Shown here: piece after piece, positions 1 through 6,096 of the stretch | Layout of the letters: the number at the start of each line of letters is the position of its first letter | How positions within the stretch are numbered: position 1 is the first letter of the stretch | NCBI RefSeq assembly: GCF_020217005.1 | Contig: NZ_JAIWOI010000140.1 | Coordinates: 1 to 10,000, forward strand | Source of the DNA: Rheinheimera sp. | GTDB taxonomy: Bacteria; Pseudomonadota; Gammaproteobacteria; Enterobacterales; Alteromonadaceae | Length of the DNA: 10,000 nucleotides | Direction of reading: 5' to 3' | The notes under the pieces: generated by a model | What the model was told of the DNA's origin: nothing | Database searches by the model: none | The model's input: the letters and a program-made list of their open reading frames with translations, nothing else | Made by a program: the position numbers and the translations under genes

Positions 1-503
1 TTAAAAAGGCAGTTGAGCATTTTGAAAACACCAAGAGTCTCTATTTTAGAGCCATAGAAGATTTCAATTTTTTAATTTTCGAATTAAAACGTGTTGATGA
101 ACCAAACTTAGTTGTCAACATTAATAATGTCAATTTTGAAAAACTGGTTGACATTAATCTAGGACAAGTAACTAAGTTGTATACAACAGATAATCCAAAA
201 AATATTTTTCCCGAATTACCAGATGACTTAAAATTTAATTTTGAAGCTGCAAAAGAGTTTTTTAAGACATTTCATTCTGAGCAATGGTTTAGAGGTAAAC
301 AGAATTTGGAGTTTTTAAGAGTCTTTCTAGAAATTATTAAGAAAGACAGGTGCAGTAAACAGAAAAGGCAAATATTTAAGAATAAAGCGCCTGTTAAATT
401 ACACTTAACAAAAAGTAACTGCATCTCGGAACTTAGCCAATATGCCGATACTCCTGATTGTTTACTGGCATTTTTAGCCAATCAGGTAACCAACGCTGCA
501 TAA
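1..503 (+). CDS. Hypothetical protein, 3' end only (start lies before the window)
   Basis: One reading frame is open from position 3 to a TAA at 501-503, giving 166 visible residues. It contains no in-frame ATG anywhere, so the true start is almost certainly upstream of the window; a TTG at 177 is in frame but has no convincing reason to be a start. The product is rich in Lys, Asn, Phe, Leu and Glu and looks soluble: I see no signal peptide, membrane segment or recognisable catalytic motif. It ends in a Leu/Ala-rich stretch (LLAFLANQVTNAA). The DNA is about 30% GC over the first 180 bases, far below the roughly even base composition of the genes to its right, which suggests a different origin. 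An intrinsic terminator follows 9 bp after the stop, which supports this being a real gene end. I do not recognise the family and assign no function. Confidence 0.6.
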   Translation, partial: KKAVEHFENTKSLYFRAIEDFNFLIFELKRVDEPNLVVNINNVNFEKLVDINLGQVTKLYTTDNPKNIFPELPDDLKFNFEAAKEFFKTFHSEQWFRGKQNLEFLRVFLEIIKKDRCSKQKRQIFKNKAPVKLHLTKSNCISELSQYADTPDCLLAFLANQVTNAA

Positions 504-512
504 AACTGTAAT

Positions 513-539
513 AAGCGGACCCGGTAAGGTTCGCTTTTT
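513..539 (+). terminator. Intrinsic terminator of the left-edge gene
   Basis: A 9-bp stem (AAGCGGACC at 513-521 against GGTTCGCTT at 528-536, one G.U pair) closes a 6-base loop and runs into five T residues at 535-539. It lies 9 bp after the TAA at 503 and is oriented to end plus-strand transcription. Confidence 0.8.
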
Positions 540-687
540 CTACTAAGTCGTTTGAGTGACCGTCTGTTTCACCAGACTCATAGTACTGATTGGACTATCA
601 GCTAAACTCAACTACCGTTGGCAAACTGGAGTCAGAACCAACCGCTAGGGTTAAAGCGCTCAGTCATTCAGCTAAACATAGAAAATA

Positions 688-714
688 CGGGCGGGGACAA
701 GCCCACGCCCCTAC
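688..714 (-). repeat. REP-like hairpin repeat, copy E (downstream of gcvP)
   Basis: Read on the minus strand it begins with GTAG and continues as GGGCGTGGG, loop CTTGT, then CCCCGCCC. The stem pairs fully apart from one bulged T. It belongs to the same family as four copies between gcvH and gcvP. A GTAG tetranucleotide followed by an imperfect palindrome is the known architecture of REP elements mobilised by RAYT transposases; no RAYT gene is in the window. The rest of 540-735 shows nothing I can name. Confidence 0.75.
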
Positions 715-735
715 AGTTGAATATCTACAGGTAAT

Positions 736-760
736 AAAAAACCCGCCAGATGGCGGGTTT
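736..760 (-). terminator. Intrinsic terminator of gcvP
   Basis: A perfect 9-bp stem (AAACCCGCC at 739-747 with GGCGGGTTT at 752-760) has a 4-base loop. Read on the minus strand it ends in a run of six T. It starts 5 bp after the gcvP stop codon, so it closes the gcv region. The other strand has TTT, then CTTTATTA, so weak activity in both directions is possible. Confidence 0.9.
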
Positions 761-765
761 CTTTA

Positions 766-3657
766 TTACCGATAATCTTCCGGGCTTGGGCAAGCACACA
801 TCAGGTTGCGGTCGCCGTATACGTCGTCGATACGGGTGACTGTTGGCCAGAATTTGTTTTCTGCCACGTACTGTGCAGGGAATGCAGCGTACTGACGCTC
901 GTATGGGCGGTCCCAGCTTGGGTCGAAAATATCTTCCATGGTGTGAGGTGCGAAGTGCAGTGGGTTGTTGTCTGCAGTCCACTCCCCTGCTTCTACCCTG
1001 GCAATTTCATTGCGGATAGAAGTCATGGCGGTGATAAATTTGTCCAGTTCCACTTTGCTTTCAGACTCAGTAGGCTCGATCATCAGCGTGCCGGCTACCG
1101 GGAAAGACATAGTTGGGGCGTGGAAACCGTAGTCCATTAAACGTTTGGCGATGTCCATTTCGGTGACGCCGGTTTTTTCTTTTAATGGACGCATGTCGAT
1201 AATACATTCGTGCGCTACGCGGCCGTTGCTGCCTACGTACAGTACCGGGAAGTGTTCGCCCAGTTTTTTCGCCATGTAGTTGGCGTTTAAAATCGCCATT
1301 TCAGTGGCCTGACGTAAACCGTCGCCACCCATCATTTTGATGTACATCCAGCTGATAGGCAGAATGCCTGCGCTACCAAATGGAGCTGCAGATACTGCGC
1401 CGTTGTTTGCGCCTGTGCCTTCAATTTTCACTACAGCGTGGTTTGGCATAAACGGAGCTAATTGCTTTTTCACACCTATAGGACCCATGCCCGGGCCGCC
1501 ACCGCCGTGAGGAATACAGAAGGTTTTGTGCAGGTTTAAATGCGATACGTCAGCACCGATAAAGCCAGGAGAGGTAATACCTACCTGAGCGTTCATATTG
1601 GCGCCGTCCATATACACCTGGCCACCGTGCGCGTGCACTATGTCACACAGCTCGCGGATAGACTCTTCGAATACACCGTGGGTAGATGGGTAAGTCACCA
1701 TAATGGCGGCTAACTTGTCTGATACGGCTTCGGCTTTGGCTTTTAAATCGGCCATGTCGATGTTACCGCTCTTGTCGCAGTCAACCAGTACCACTTCAAA
1801 GCACGCCATAGCTGCTGTTGCAGGGTTAGTACCGTGCGCAGACACAGGAATTAAACACACATTACGGTGTGAATCGCCGCGGCTTTCGTGGTATTTACGA
1901 ATAGCGATCATACCGGCGTATTCGCCTTGTGCGCCTGAGTTTGGTTGCATAGACACAGCGTCGTAGCCTGTGATGTCCACTAACCAGTTGGCCAGCTCGC
2001 CAATCATGTCGTAGTAACCTTCAGCCTGGTCGCGTGGCACGAACGGGTGCAGCGAACCAAATTCTGGCCAGGTGACCGGGATCATTTCGGCTGTAGCGTT
2101 TAACTTCATGGTGCACGAACCTAAAGAAATCATTGAGTGGTTCAGTGCTAAGTCTTTGTTTTCCAGCTTTTTGATATAACGCAGCATTTCTGTCTCAGAG
2201 TGGTATTGGTTAAATACCGGGTGCGTTAAGTACTTGGAAGTACGAACTAAATCAGCAGGAATAGAGTTCGAGCCGTTCGCTACGATCTCAGCATCTAACT
2301 TAGTCACGTCTAAGCCATGGCCAGCGCCTAATACGATATCAAACAGCTGAGCGATGTCAGCAGCTGACGTCATTTCGTGGAAGCTTACGCTTAAGCTGTC
2401 TGCGATATCAGTACGTAAGTTCACTTCAGCAGCGATAGCACGGGCAACAACAGCGGCACGGTCAGCTACTTTAAAAGTCACAGTGTCGAACCAGGTGTTG
2501 TGTACTAAAGACACGCCTTTGGCTTGCAGGCCAGCTGCAAATACGTCAGCAGAACGGTGAATTCGTTCAGCAATGTTTTTCAGACCTTCTGGGCCGTGGT
2601 ACACAGCGAAGAAAGACGCCATGTTCGCCAGTAATACCTGTGCAGTACAGATGTTGGAGTTGGCTTTTTCACGACGGATATGCTGTTCACGGGTTTGCAT
2701 CGCCATACGCAGTGCCTGATTACCACGGCGGTCTTTCGACACACCTATGATACGGCCTGGCATAGAACGTTTGTAATCGTCACGGGTTGCGAAGAAGGCT
2801 GAGTGTGGGCCACCGAAGGCCATAGGTACACCAAAACGCTGTGCAGAACCTAATACTACGTCTGCACCTAATTCGCCTGGCGATTTTAATAACAGTAAGC
2901 TCATCATGTCGGCTGCTACTGCAACTACGGCTTTTTTCGCCTGCAGCGCTGCAATCAGGCCGCTGTCGTCACGCACTTCACCAGTCGTCGATGGGTACTG
3001 TAATAAAGCACCAAAGACGTCGTGGTTCACTGCGTCAGTGGCTTTGCCAATGATTACGTCAAAACCAAACATCTCCGCACGGGTACGTACTACGTCAATA
3101 GTTTGTGGGTGCACGTCGTCAGCGATAAAGTACGTATTGGCTTTGCTTTTCGCGACACGTTTGGCCAGCGCCATAGCTTCAGCAGCGGCTGTTGCTTCGT
3201 CCAGTAATGAAGCCGATGCCAGCTCCATACCTGTTAAATCTAAAGAAATTTGTTGGAAGTTCAGCAGAGCTTCTAAACGGCCCTGAGCAATTTCCGGCTG
3301 GTATGGAGTGTAGGCTGTGTACCAGCCCGGGTTTTCTAACACGTTACGTAAAATAACGTTAGGTGTCAGAGTTGGGTGGTAGCCCATACCAATGTAGCTT
3401 TTGAATAGTTTGTTTTTGTTCGCAGCAGCTTTTAAGTACGCCAGAGCATCCGCTTCAGTTGTGGCTTCACCAGTTGCCAATGGCTTTGGCAGGCGAATGG
3501 AAGCAGGCACAGTTTGTGCGATCAGCTCTTCCATGCTGCTTACGCCTAATTCAGCCAGCATAGCTGCTGTTTCGTTAGCGTCCGGGCCTATGTGGCGTTG
3601 AATAAATTCCTGATGGTTCGCAAGTTGCGACAGGGTTTTCACAGCTGAAGTGGTCAT
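766..3657 (-). CDS. gcvP: Glycine dehydrogenase (decarboxylating), P-protein of the glycine cleavage system
   Basis: GcvP is the pyridoxal-phosphate enzyme that decarboxylates glycine and transfers the aminomethyl group to the lipoyl arm of GcvH in the cytoplasm. The product is 963 residues, close to the roughly 957 of the E. coli protein, so it is the single-chain fused form rather than split alpha/beta subunits. The N-terminal half carries RHIGP (21-25) and the YTPYQPE segment near 116-122. The C-terminal half has [10 protein letters not shown] (511-520), a Gly-rich loop after [18 protein letters not shown], and the PLP-binding lysine in that motif at about K711. The ATG at 3655-3657 has AGGA at a spacing of about 10 bases. 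It is the last gene of the gcv group and ends at a strong terminator. Unlike the classical compact operon, it is separated from gcvH by 461 bp of repeats and a hairpin, so separate or attenuated expression is possible. Confidence 0.98.
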   Translation of the reverse strand: MTTSAVKTLSQLANHQEFIQRHIGPDANETAAMLAELGVSSMEELIAQTVPASIRLPKPLATGEATTEADALAYLKAAANKNKLFKSYIGMGYHPTLTPNVILRNVLENPGWYTAYTPYQPEIAQGRLEALLNFQQISLDLTGMELASASLLDEATAAAEAMALAKRVAKSKANTYFIADDVHPQTIDVVRTRAEMFGFDVIIGKATDAVNHDVFGALLQYPSTTGEVRDDSGLIAALQAKKAVVAVAADMMSLLLLKSPGELGADVVLGSAQRFGVPMAFGGPHSAFFATRDDYKRSMPGRIIGVSKDRRGNQALRMAMQTREQHIRREKANSNICTAQVLLANMASFFAVYHGPEGLKNIAERIHRSADVFAAGLQAKGVSLVHNTWFDTVTFKVADRAAVVARAIAAEVNLRTDIADSLSVSFHEMTSAADIAQLFDIVLGAGHGLDVTKLDAEIVANGSNSIPADLVRTSKYLTHPVFNQYHSETEMLRYIKKLENKDLALNHSMISLGSCTMKLNATAEMIPVTWPEFGSLHPFVPRDQAEGYYDMIGELANWLVDITGYDAVSMQPNSGAQGEYAGMIAIRKYHESRGDSHRNVCLIPVSAHGTNPATAAMACFEVVLVDCDKSGNIDMADLKAKAEAVSDKLAAIMVTYPSTHGVFEESIRELCDIVHAHGGQVYMDGANMNAQVGITSPGFIGADVSHLNLHKTFCIPHGGGGPGMGPIGVKKQLAPFMPNHAVVKIEGTGANNGAVSAAPFGSAGILPISWMYIKMMGGDGLRQATEMAILNANYMAKKLGEHFPVLYVGSNGRVAHECIIDMRPLKEKTGVTEMDIAKRLMDYGFHAPTMSFPVAGTLMIEPTESESKVELDKFITAMTSIRNEIARVEAGEWTADNNPLHFAPHTMEDIFDPSWDRPYERQYAAFPAQYVAENKFWPTVTRIDDVYGDRNLMCACPSPEDYR

Positions 3658-3756
3658 GCCTTGAAGTTCCTAAATGGTCTTAACAATATGCTGGATGTTT
3701 ACGCACAGTTCTGGGTTTTGGCCCAGCTGGTAGTAAAATCCCTGTTGGGGTCAGCA

Positions 3757-3782
3757 CGGGCGGGGGTAAACCCCGCCCCTAC
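3757..3782 (-). repeat. REP-like hairpin repeat, copy A
   Basis: On the minus strand it reads GTAG, then GGGCGGGG, loop TTTA, then CCCCCGCCC, a GC-only stem of at least 8 bp. It is identical in sequence to copy D. It lies 100 bp upstream of the gcvP start, inside the presumed gcvP leader. Confidence 0.85.
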
Positions 3783-3807
3783 AAAACCCGTTTATTTATT
3801 CATTACC

Positions 3808-3825
3808 CCAACCTATGACGGTTGG
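3808..3825. other. Small perfect hairpin between REP copies A and B
   Basis: CCAACC at 3808-3813 pairs with GGTTGG at 3820-3825 across a 6-base loop. There is no T-run on either side, so it is not a convincing terminator. Role unknown. Confidence 0.45.
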
Positions 3826-3837
3826 CACGCCTCTGTC

Positions 3838-3865
3838 TTTATATCGACATCTGCGGTTTTGTCTG
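3838..3865 (-). promoter_or_regulatory. Possible weak promoter for gcvP
   Basis: On the minus strand, CAGACA (3865-3860, four of six matches to TTGACA) is followed after 16 bp by TATAAA (3843-3838, five of six matches to TATAAT). It would start transcription about 175 bp before gcvP, with REP copy A in the leader. This is a consensus match only, and such matches occur by chance in AT-containing spacers. Confidence 0.25.
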
Positions 3866-3874
3866 GGTTCGTTG

Positions 3875-3900
3875 CGGGCGGAGATAAACCCCGCCCCTAC
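3875..3900 (-). repeat. REP-like hairpin repeat, copy B
   Basis: Same layout as copy A, but the distal arm reads TCTCCGCCC instead of CCCCCGCCC on the minus strand. The change leaves the stem intact through a G.U pair. Its GTAG end faces that of copy C, 36 bp away. Confidence 0.8.
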
Positions 3901-3936
3901 AATTCCCGTTTTATGTCACGGCTCTATCAGATATCC

Positions 3937-3962
3937 GTAGGGGCGAGGCTTGTCCTCGCCCG
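3937..3962 (+). repeat. REP-like hairpin repeat, copy C (inverted relative to A, B and D)
   Basis: GTAG is followed by GGGCGAGG, loop CTTGT, then CCTCGCCC. Relative to copies A and D, both arms changed together (GGGG to GAGG and CCCC to CCTC), so the 8-bp pairing is kept. It is the only plus-oriented copy, making inverted pairs with B and D as in BIME-type arrangements. Confidence 0.85.
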
Positions 3963-4036
3963 TCTGTCCGGTTTAATCCGACGCTCGGGCGGGGGTAAAC
4001 CCCGCCCCTACAATAACGCCCGTCTATCCGGTTTAA
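3957..4036. repeat. Pair of 20-bp direct repeats, 60 bp offset, around REP copy D
   Basis: The 20-mer at 3957-3976 (starting CGCCCGTCT) recurs at 4017-4036 with one substitution (TGTCC against TATCC). Copy D lies between the two. This suggests that a 60-bp unit consisting of REP plus spacer was duplicated and then shortened or diverged. Confidence 0.7.
3986..4011 (-). repeat. REP-like hairpin repeat, copy D
   Basis: Identical over its 26 bases to copy A, in the same orientation. With copy C it forms a tail-to-tail inverted pair separated by 23 bp. It is about 60 bp beyond the hairpin that follows gcvH. Confidence 0.85.
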
Positions 4037-4069
4037 CCGCATCGACGTTTTTCTACGTCTATCTGATAA

Positions 4070-4101
4070 TTTAAAGCCCTGTGCGAACACAGGGCTTTAA
4101 A
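4070..4101 (-). terminator. Perfect 14-bp hairpin after gcvH, probable terminator or attenuator
   Basis: TTTAAAGCCCTGTG at 4070-4083 pairs without mismatch with 4088-4101 around a 4-base loop (TTCG on the minus strand). It begins 17 bp after the gcvH stop. The A/T ends of the stem supply only a short T stretch on the minus strand (TTTAAATT), so termination could be partial. It would separate gcvTH transcripts from gcvP, or protect the 3' end of gcvTH mRNA. Confidence 0.65.
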
Positions 4102-4118
4102 GTTAAATCAACGTCGAC

Positions 4119-4508
4119 TTATTCTTCGTCAACAACGCTCTGGTAACCAGCGGCGTCTAACAGGCCAGCCAGTTCAGAAGCGTCAGAGGCTTTGATTTTG
4201 AACATCCAGCCTTCAGCGTATGGAGAGCTGTTCACCAGTTCTGGTGAGTCGTTTAACGCGTCGTTTACCGCTACAACTTCACCTGAAATTGGTGCATAGA
4301 TGTCTGATGCAGCTTTTACAGACTCAGCTACAGCTACGTCGTCGCCCTGAGCTACAACATCACCTACGTCTGGTAATTCAACAAATACCATGTCACCTAA
4401 CAGGTCCTGAGCGTGCTCAGTAATACCTACGGTGTAAACGCCATTGCCTTCGTCACGAACCCATTCGTGTGACGTTGCATATTTTAAATCGTTAGGGATG
4501 TTGCTCAT
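4119..4508 (-). CDS. gcvH: Glycine cleavage system H protein (lipoyl carrier)
   Basis: GcvH is the small mobile carrier that shuttles the aminomethyl group from GcvP to GcvT on a lipoyl-lysine and is then reoxidised by dihydrolipoamide dehydrogenase. The product is 129 residues, the usual length for the family. The HEWV motif is at 14-17. The lipoylation site lies in [12 protein letters not shown], with the acceptor lysine at K65, the position used in E. coli. The segment [10 protein letters not shown] (about 97-106) is the conserved C-terminal part of the fold. The ATG at 4506-4508 is preceded by AAGGA about 8 bases away, a good ribosome binding site. It lies between gcvT (244 bp upstream) and gcvP (461 bp downstream), with hairpins in both spacers, so its level may be set independently. 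Confidence 0.98.
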   Translation of the reverse strand: MSNIPNDLKYATSHEWVRDEGNGVYTVGITEHAQDLLGDMVFVELPDVGDVVAQGDDVAVAESVKAASDIYAPISGEVVAVNDALNDSPELVNSSPYAEGWMFKIKASDASELAGLLDAAGYQSVVDEE

Positions 4509-4545
4509 TGTTATATTCCTTGGTGCTGAATTTGTTGTTAATCGC

Positions 4546-4565
4546 AGTCAGTCTACAAACTGACT
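4546..4565. other. Perfect 7-bp hairpin in the gcvH leader
   Basis: AGTCAGT (4546-4552) pairs with ACTGACT (4559-4565) across 6 bases. It lies about 40 bp upstream of the gcvH start, close to but not covering the ribosome binding site. Confidence 0.5.
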
Positions 4566-4567
4566 CT

Positions 4568-4599
4568 GGCAAACAACATAGCGAAGCTATGCTCCTGCC
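4568..4599. other. Hairpin with internal loop in the gcvT-gcvH spacer
   Basis: CATAGC (4577-4582) and GCTATG (4586-4591) form a 6-bp stem with a 3-base loop. An outer GGCA/TGCC pairing (4568-4571 with 4596-4599) extends it across an internal loop. Role unknown. Confidence 0.5.
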
Positions 4600-4623
4600 G
4601 CAAGCTAATGGCCGCCTGCCTTG

Positions 4624-4658
4624 TTTGTTTATTTTTCAATCAACAGAAAACAAACAAA
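4624..4658. other. A/T-rich hairpin in the gcvT-gcvH spacer
   Basis: A 7-bp stem (4624-4630 with 4652-4658) and a 5-bp stem (4633-4637 with 4646-4650) are stacked around an internal mismatch and an 8-base loop. One arm is T-rich and the other A-rich. It lacks the GC core of a normal terminator. Confidence 0.4.
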
Positions 4659-4673
4659 GCAAGCCACTGTATT

Positions 4674-4752
4674 TATACCCAAGTAACTTGAAGTTGCAGG
4701 GCTGCGACATGACGCAGTCCACAAAGCCGCAGCTTCAAGTACGACAGGTATA
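4674..4752. repeat. 79-bp palindromic element abutting gcvT, MITE-like or REP-like
   Basis: The ends are TATACC and GGTATA. Inside them ACTTGAAGTTGC (4686-4697) pairs with GCAGCTTCAAGT (4729-4740), 12 bp with one G.U. A second hairpin in the middle pairs 4699-4706 with 4713-4720, 8 bp with one G.U. The unpaired stretches between TATACC/GGTATA and the 12-bp stem are 6 bases on each side, so the element is symmetric. Its right end touches the gcvT TGA at 4753-4755 with no gap. It carries no reading frame of note. The architecture suggests a non-autonomous repeat that could also act as an RNA structure after gcvT. Confidence 0.75.
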
Positions 4753-5832
4753 TCAGATTACTTTTTTACCCATACGCACAAAGTTAGGTTTTACGACTTT
4801 CACCTGAACCAGTTTGCCACGGATATCTACTTCGGCTGTGTCGCCAGTCGAAGCTGGTACACGGGCCATAGCGATACTGAAACCTAAAGTAGGAGAGAAA
4901 GTACCAGAAGTAATTTCGCCTTCGCCGCCTTCGGTCACCACTTTTTGGCCGTGACGTAATACGCCTTTTTGTTCCATCACTAAACCAACCAGCTTCATGG
5001 TGCCAGCCGCTTTTTGTTGTTCTAAAGCAGCACGGCCGATAAAGTTACGGTCGCTTGGTTCCCAGGCGATAGTCCAGCCCATGTTGGCAGCCAGTGGAGA
5101 GACGGTTTCGTCCATATCCTGACCGTACAGGTTCATACCTGCTTCTAAACGTAAAGTGTCACGAGCGCCTAAACCTGCTGGTTTTACACCAGCGTCCAGC
5201 AGTTTTTGCCAGAAGTCAGCGGCTTCTTCGTTTGGTAAAGAGATTTCGTAACCGTCTTCGCCTGTGTAGCCAGTCGTTGCAATAAACAGAGAACCCGCCT
5301 GAACACCAAAAAATGGCTTCATACCAGCAACAGCAGCTTTTTGCTCTTCTGTTAATAAGGTGGCTACTTTGGCTTTAGCTTGTGGGCCTTGCACTGCGAT
5401 CATGGCGAACTCTGGGCGTTCAGTCACAGTAACGTTAAAGGCGGCCGCTTGTTGGTTGATCCAGGCCAAATCTTTTTCGCGGGTGGCAGAGTTCACTACT
5501 AAGCGGAAGAAGTCTTCAGTCAGGAAATAAACTATTAAGTCGTCAATCACGCCACCGGCTTCGTTTAACATGCCGCTGTATAAGGCTTTGCCTGATACGG
5601 TCAGTTTGTTAACGTCGTTGGCGAGTAAATAACGCAGGAAGTTGCGGGTGTTTGGCCCTTTCAGGTCAACGATAGTCATGTGAGAGACGTCGAACATACC
5701 AGCGTCCTGGCGGACATTGTGGTGTTCTTCAATTTGTGAACCGTAGTTCAGCGGCATATCCCAGCCGTGAAAGTCCACCATTTTTGCGCCACATTCTACA
5801 TGCTTTGCGAATAACACTGTTTTTTGAGCCAT
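4753..5832 (-). CDS. gcvT: Aminomethyltransferase, T-protein of the glycine cleavage system
   Basis: GcvT takes the aminomethyl group from GcvH, releases ammonia and makes 5,10-methylenetetrahydrofolate. The product is 359 residues (E. coli 364). The N-terminal folate-binding domain shows FHGWDMP (21-27), the GMFDVSHM segment (45-52) and [10 protein letters not shown] (93-102), whose aspartates include the conserved folate-contacting residue. [12 protein letters not shown] follows in the second half of that fold, and the C-terminal barrel ends in [13 protein letters not shown], matching the usual family terminus. The ATG at 5830-5832 has GGAAG about 8 bases upstream. It is the first gene of the gcv group, behind a 264-bp spacer with a probable promoter. 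The spacer to gcvH is 244 bp, unusually long for an operon partner. Confidence 0.98.
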   Translation of the reverse strand: MAQKTVLFAKHVECGAKMVDFHGWDMPLNYGSQIEEHHNVRQDAGMFDVSHMTIVDLKGPNTRNFLRYLLANDVNKLTVSGKALYSGMLNEAGGVIDDLIVYFLTEDFFRLVVNSATREKDLAWINQQAAAFNVTVTERPEFAMIAVQGPQAKAKVATLLTEEQKAAVAGMKPFFGVQAGSLFIATTGYTGEDGYEISLPNEEAADFWQKLLDAGVKPAGLGARDTLRLEAGMNLYGQDMDETVSPLAANMGWTIAWEPSDRNFIGRAALEQQKAAGTMKLVGLVMEQKGVLRHGQKVVTEGGEGEITSGTFSPTLGFSIAMARVPASTGDTAEVDIRGKLVQVKVVKPNFVRMGKKVI

Positions 5833-5855
5833 CTAGCTTCTTCCCAGTTTTTTTG

Positions 5856-5867
5856 CTGCCGAAGCAG
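5856..5867 (-). other. UUCG tetraloop hairpin in the gcvT leader
   Basis: On the minus strand, CTGC and GCAG enclose TTCG, giving the very stable C(UUCG)G tetraloop on a 4-bp stem. It lies 23 bp before the gcvT start, just upstream of the ribosome binding site. No T-run follows, so it is not a terminator. Confidence 0.5.
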
Positions 5868-5879
5868 TCAACTAATTCT

Positions 5880-5907
5880 GGCCTGCGCTGCTGGAGCTTT
5901 TCAGGCC
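5880..5907 (-). other. Hairpin in the gcvT 5' leader
   Basis: GGCCTG (5880-5885) pairs perfectly with CAGGCC (5902-5907), with a short inner GCT/AGC pairing. With the UUCG hairpin next to it, it makes a structured segment of about 50 nt before gcvT. It does not match the glycine riboswitch core. Confidence 0.45.
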
Positions 5908-5952
5908 GCGTGAACAACAGGAACTTGTCATCAAATATTCACAGAAATCTGC

Positions 5953-5995
5953 TTATAACCGAATGACATTTTTAAGATGAACTGGATTATAACCG
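5953..5995 (-). promoter_or_regulatory. Pair of direct repeats, possible operator of gcvT
   Basis: CGGTTATAA occurs twice on the minus strand, at 5995-5987 and 5961-5953, exactly 34 bp apart. The similarity extends to CATCGGTTATAATCCAG against CATTCGGTTATAAGCAG if one-base gaps are allowed. The upstream copy contains the candidate -10 box. Spaced direct repeats at a promoter suggest a protein binding site, but I cannot say which regulator. Confidence 0.4.
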
Positions 5996-6012
5996 ATGGG
6001 GCCAGAGGCCAA
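5986..6012 (-). promoter_or_regulatory. Probable gcvT promoter
   Basis: A perfect -10 hexamer TATAAT lies at 5991-5986 on the minus strand. The best -35 is TTGGCC at 6012-6007 (four of six matches), with a short 15-bp spacing, so activation by a regulator is plausible. Transcription would start near 5979, giving a leader of roughly 145 nt. The location in the only large gap between ubiI and gcvT fits. Confidence 0.5.
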
Positions 6013-6096
6013 CAGCCCCTTTTGGATTAGATTTAATAATGCGAATAGCAGGACTATAGCTCATAACCCTGCCATTTTAGGCCTTTTATCAGCCCG

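Noticed and set aside
590..775. A 61-codon plus-strand open frame before gcvP
   Set aside because: It runs through REP copy E and the gcvP terminator, and it has no ribosome binding site.
2906..3286. Plus-strand open frame of 126 codons inside gcvP
   Set aside because: It is antisense to a clearly conserved part of GcvP, is Ala/Ser-rich as expected from the reverse complement of that codon usage, and has no recognisable domain.
3757..4011. CRISPR-like array
   Set aside because: The spacing is irregular (92, 36 and 23 bp between units), one unit is inverted, each unit is a GC hairpin, and there are no cas genes.
3661..4074. A 137-codon plus-strand open frame across the gcvH-gcvP spacer
   Set aside because: It is made of the REP-like repeats and their flanks, the translation repeats itself (NPAPT, KPRPYN), and no real start or ribosome binding site is seen.
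4508..4807. Plus-strand open frame of 99 codons over the gcvT-gcvH spacer
   Set aside because: It consists of the hairpin-rich spacer and the antisense end of gcvT; nothing supports translation.
5998..6023. Plus-strand terminator-like hairpin (GGGGC/GCCCC followed by TTTT)
   Set aside because: No plus-strand gene precedes it, and on the minus strand, where ubiI would need it, the hairpin has no T-run. It overlaps the candidate -35 region, so it is probably incidental.
5833..6096. Glycine riboswitch upstream of gcvT
   Set aside because: The expected conserved core (CCGAAGG-type segment followed by a CTCTCAGG-type segment) is not present; the CTTCGGC match is part of a simple 4-bp hairpin.
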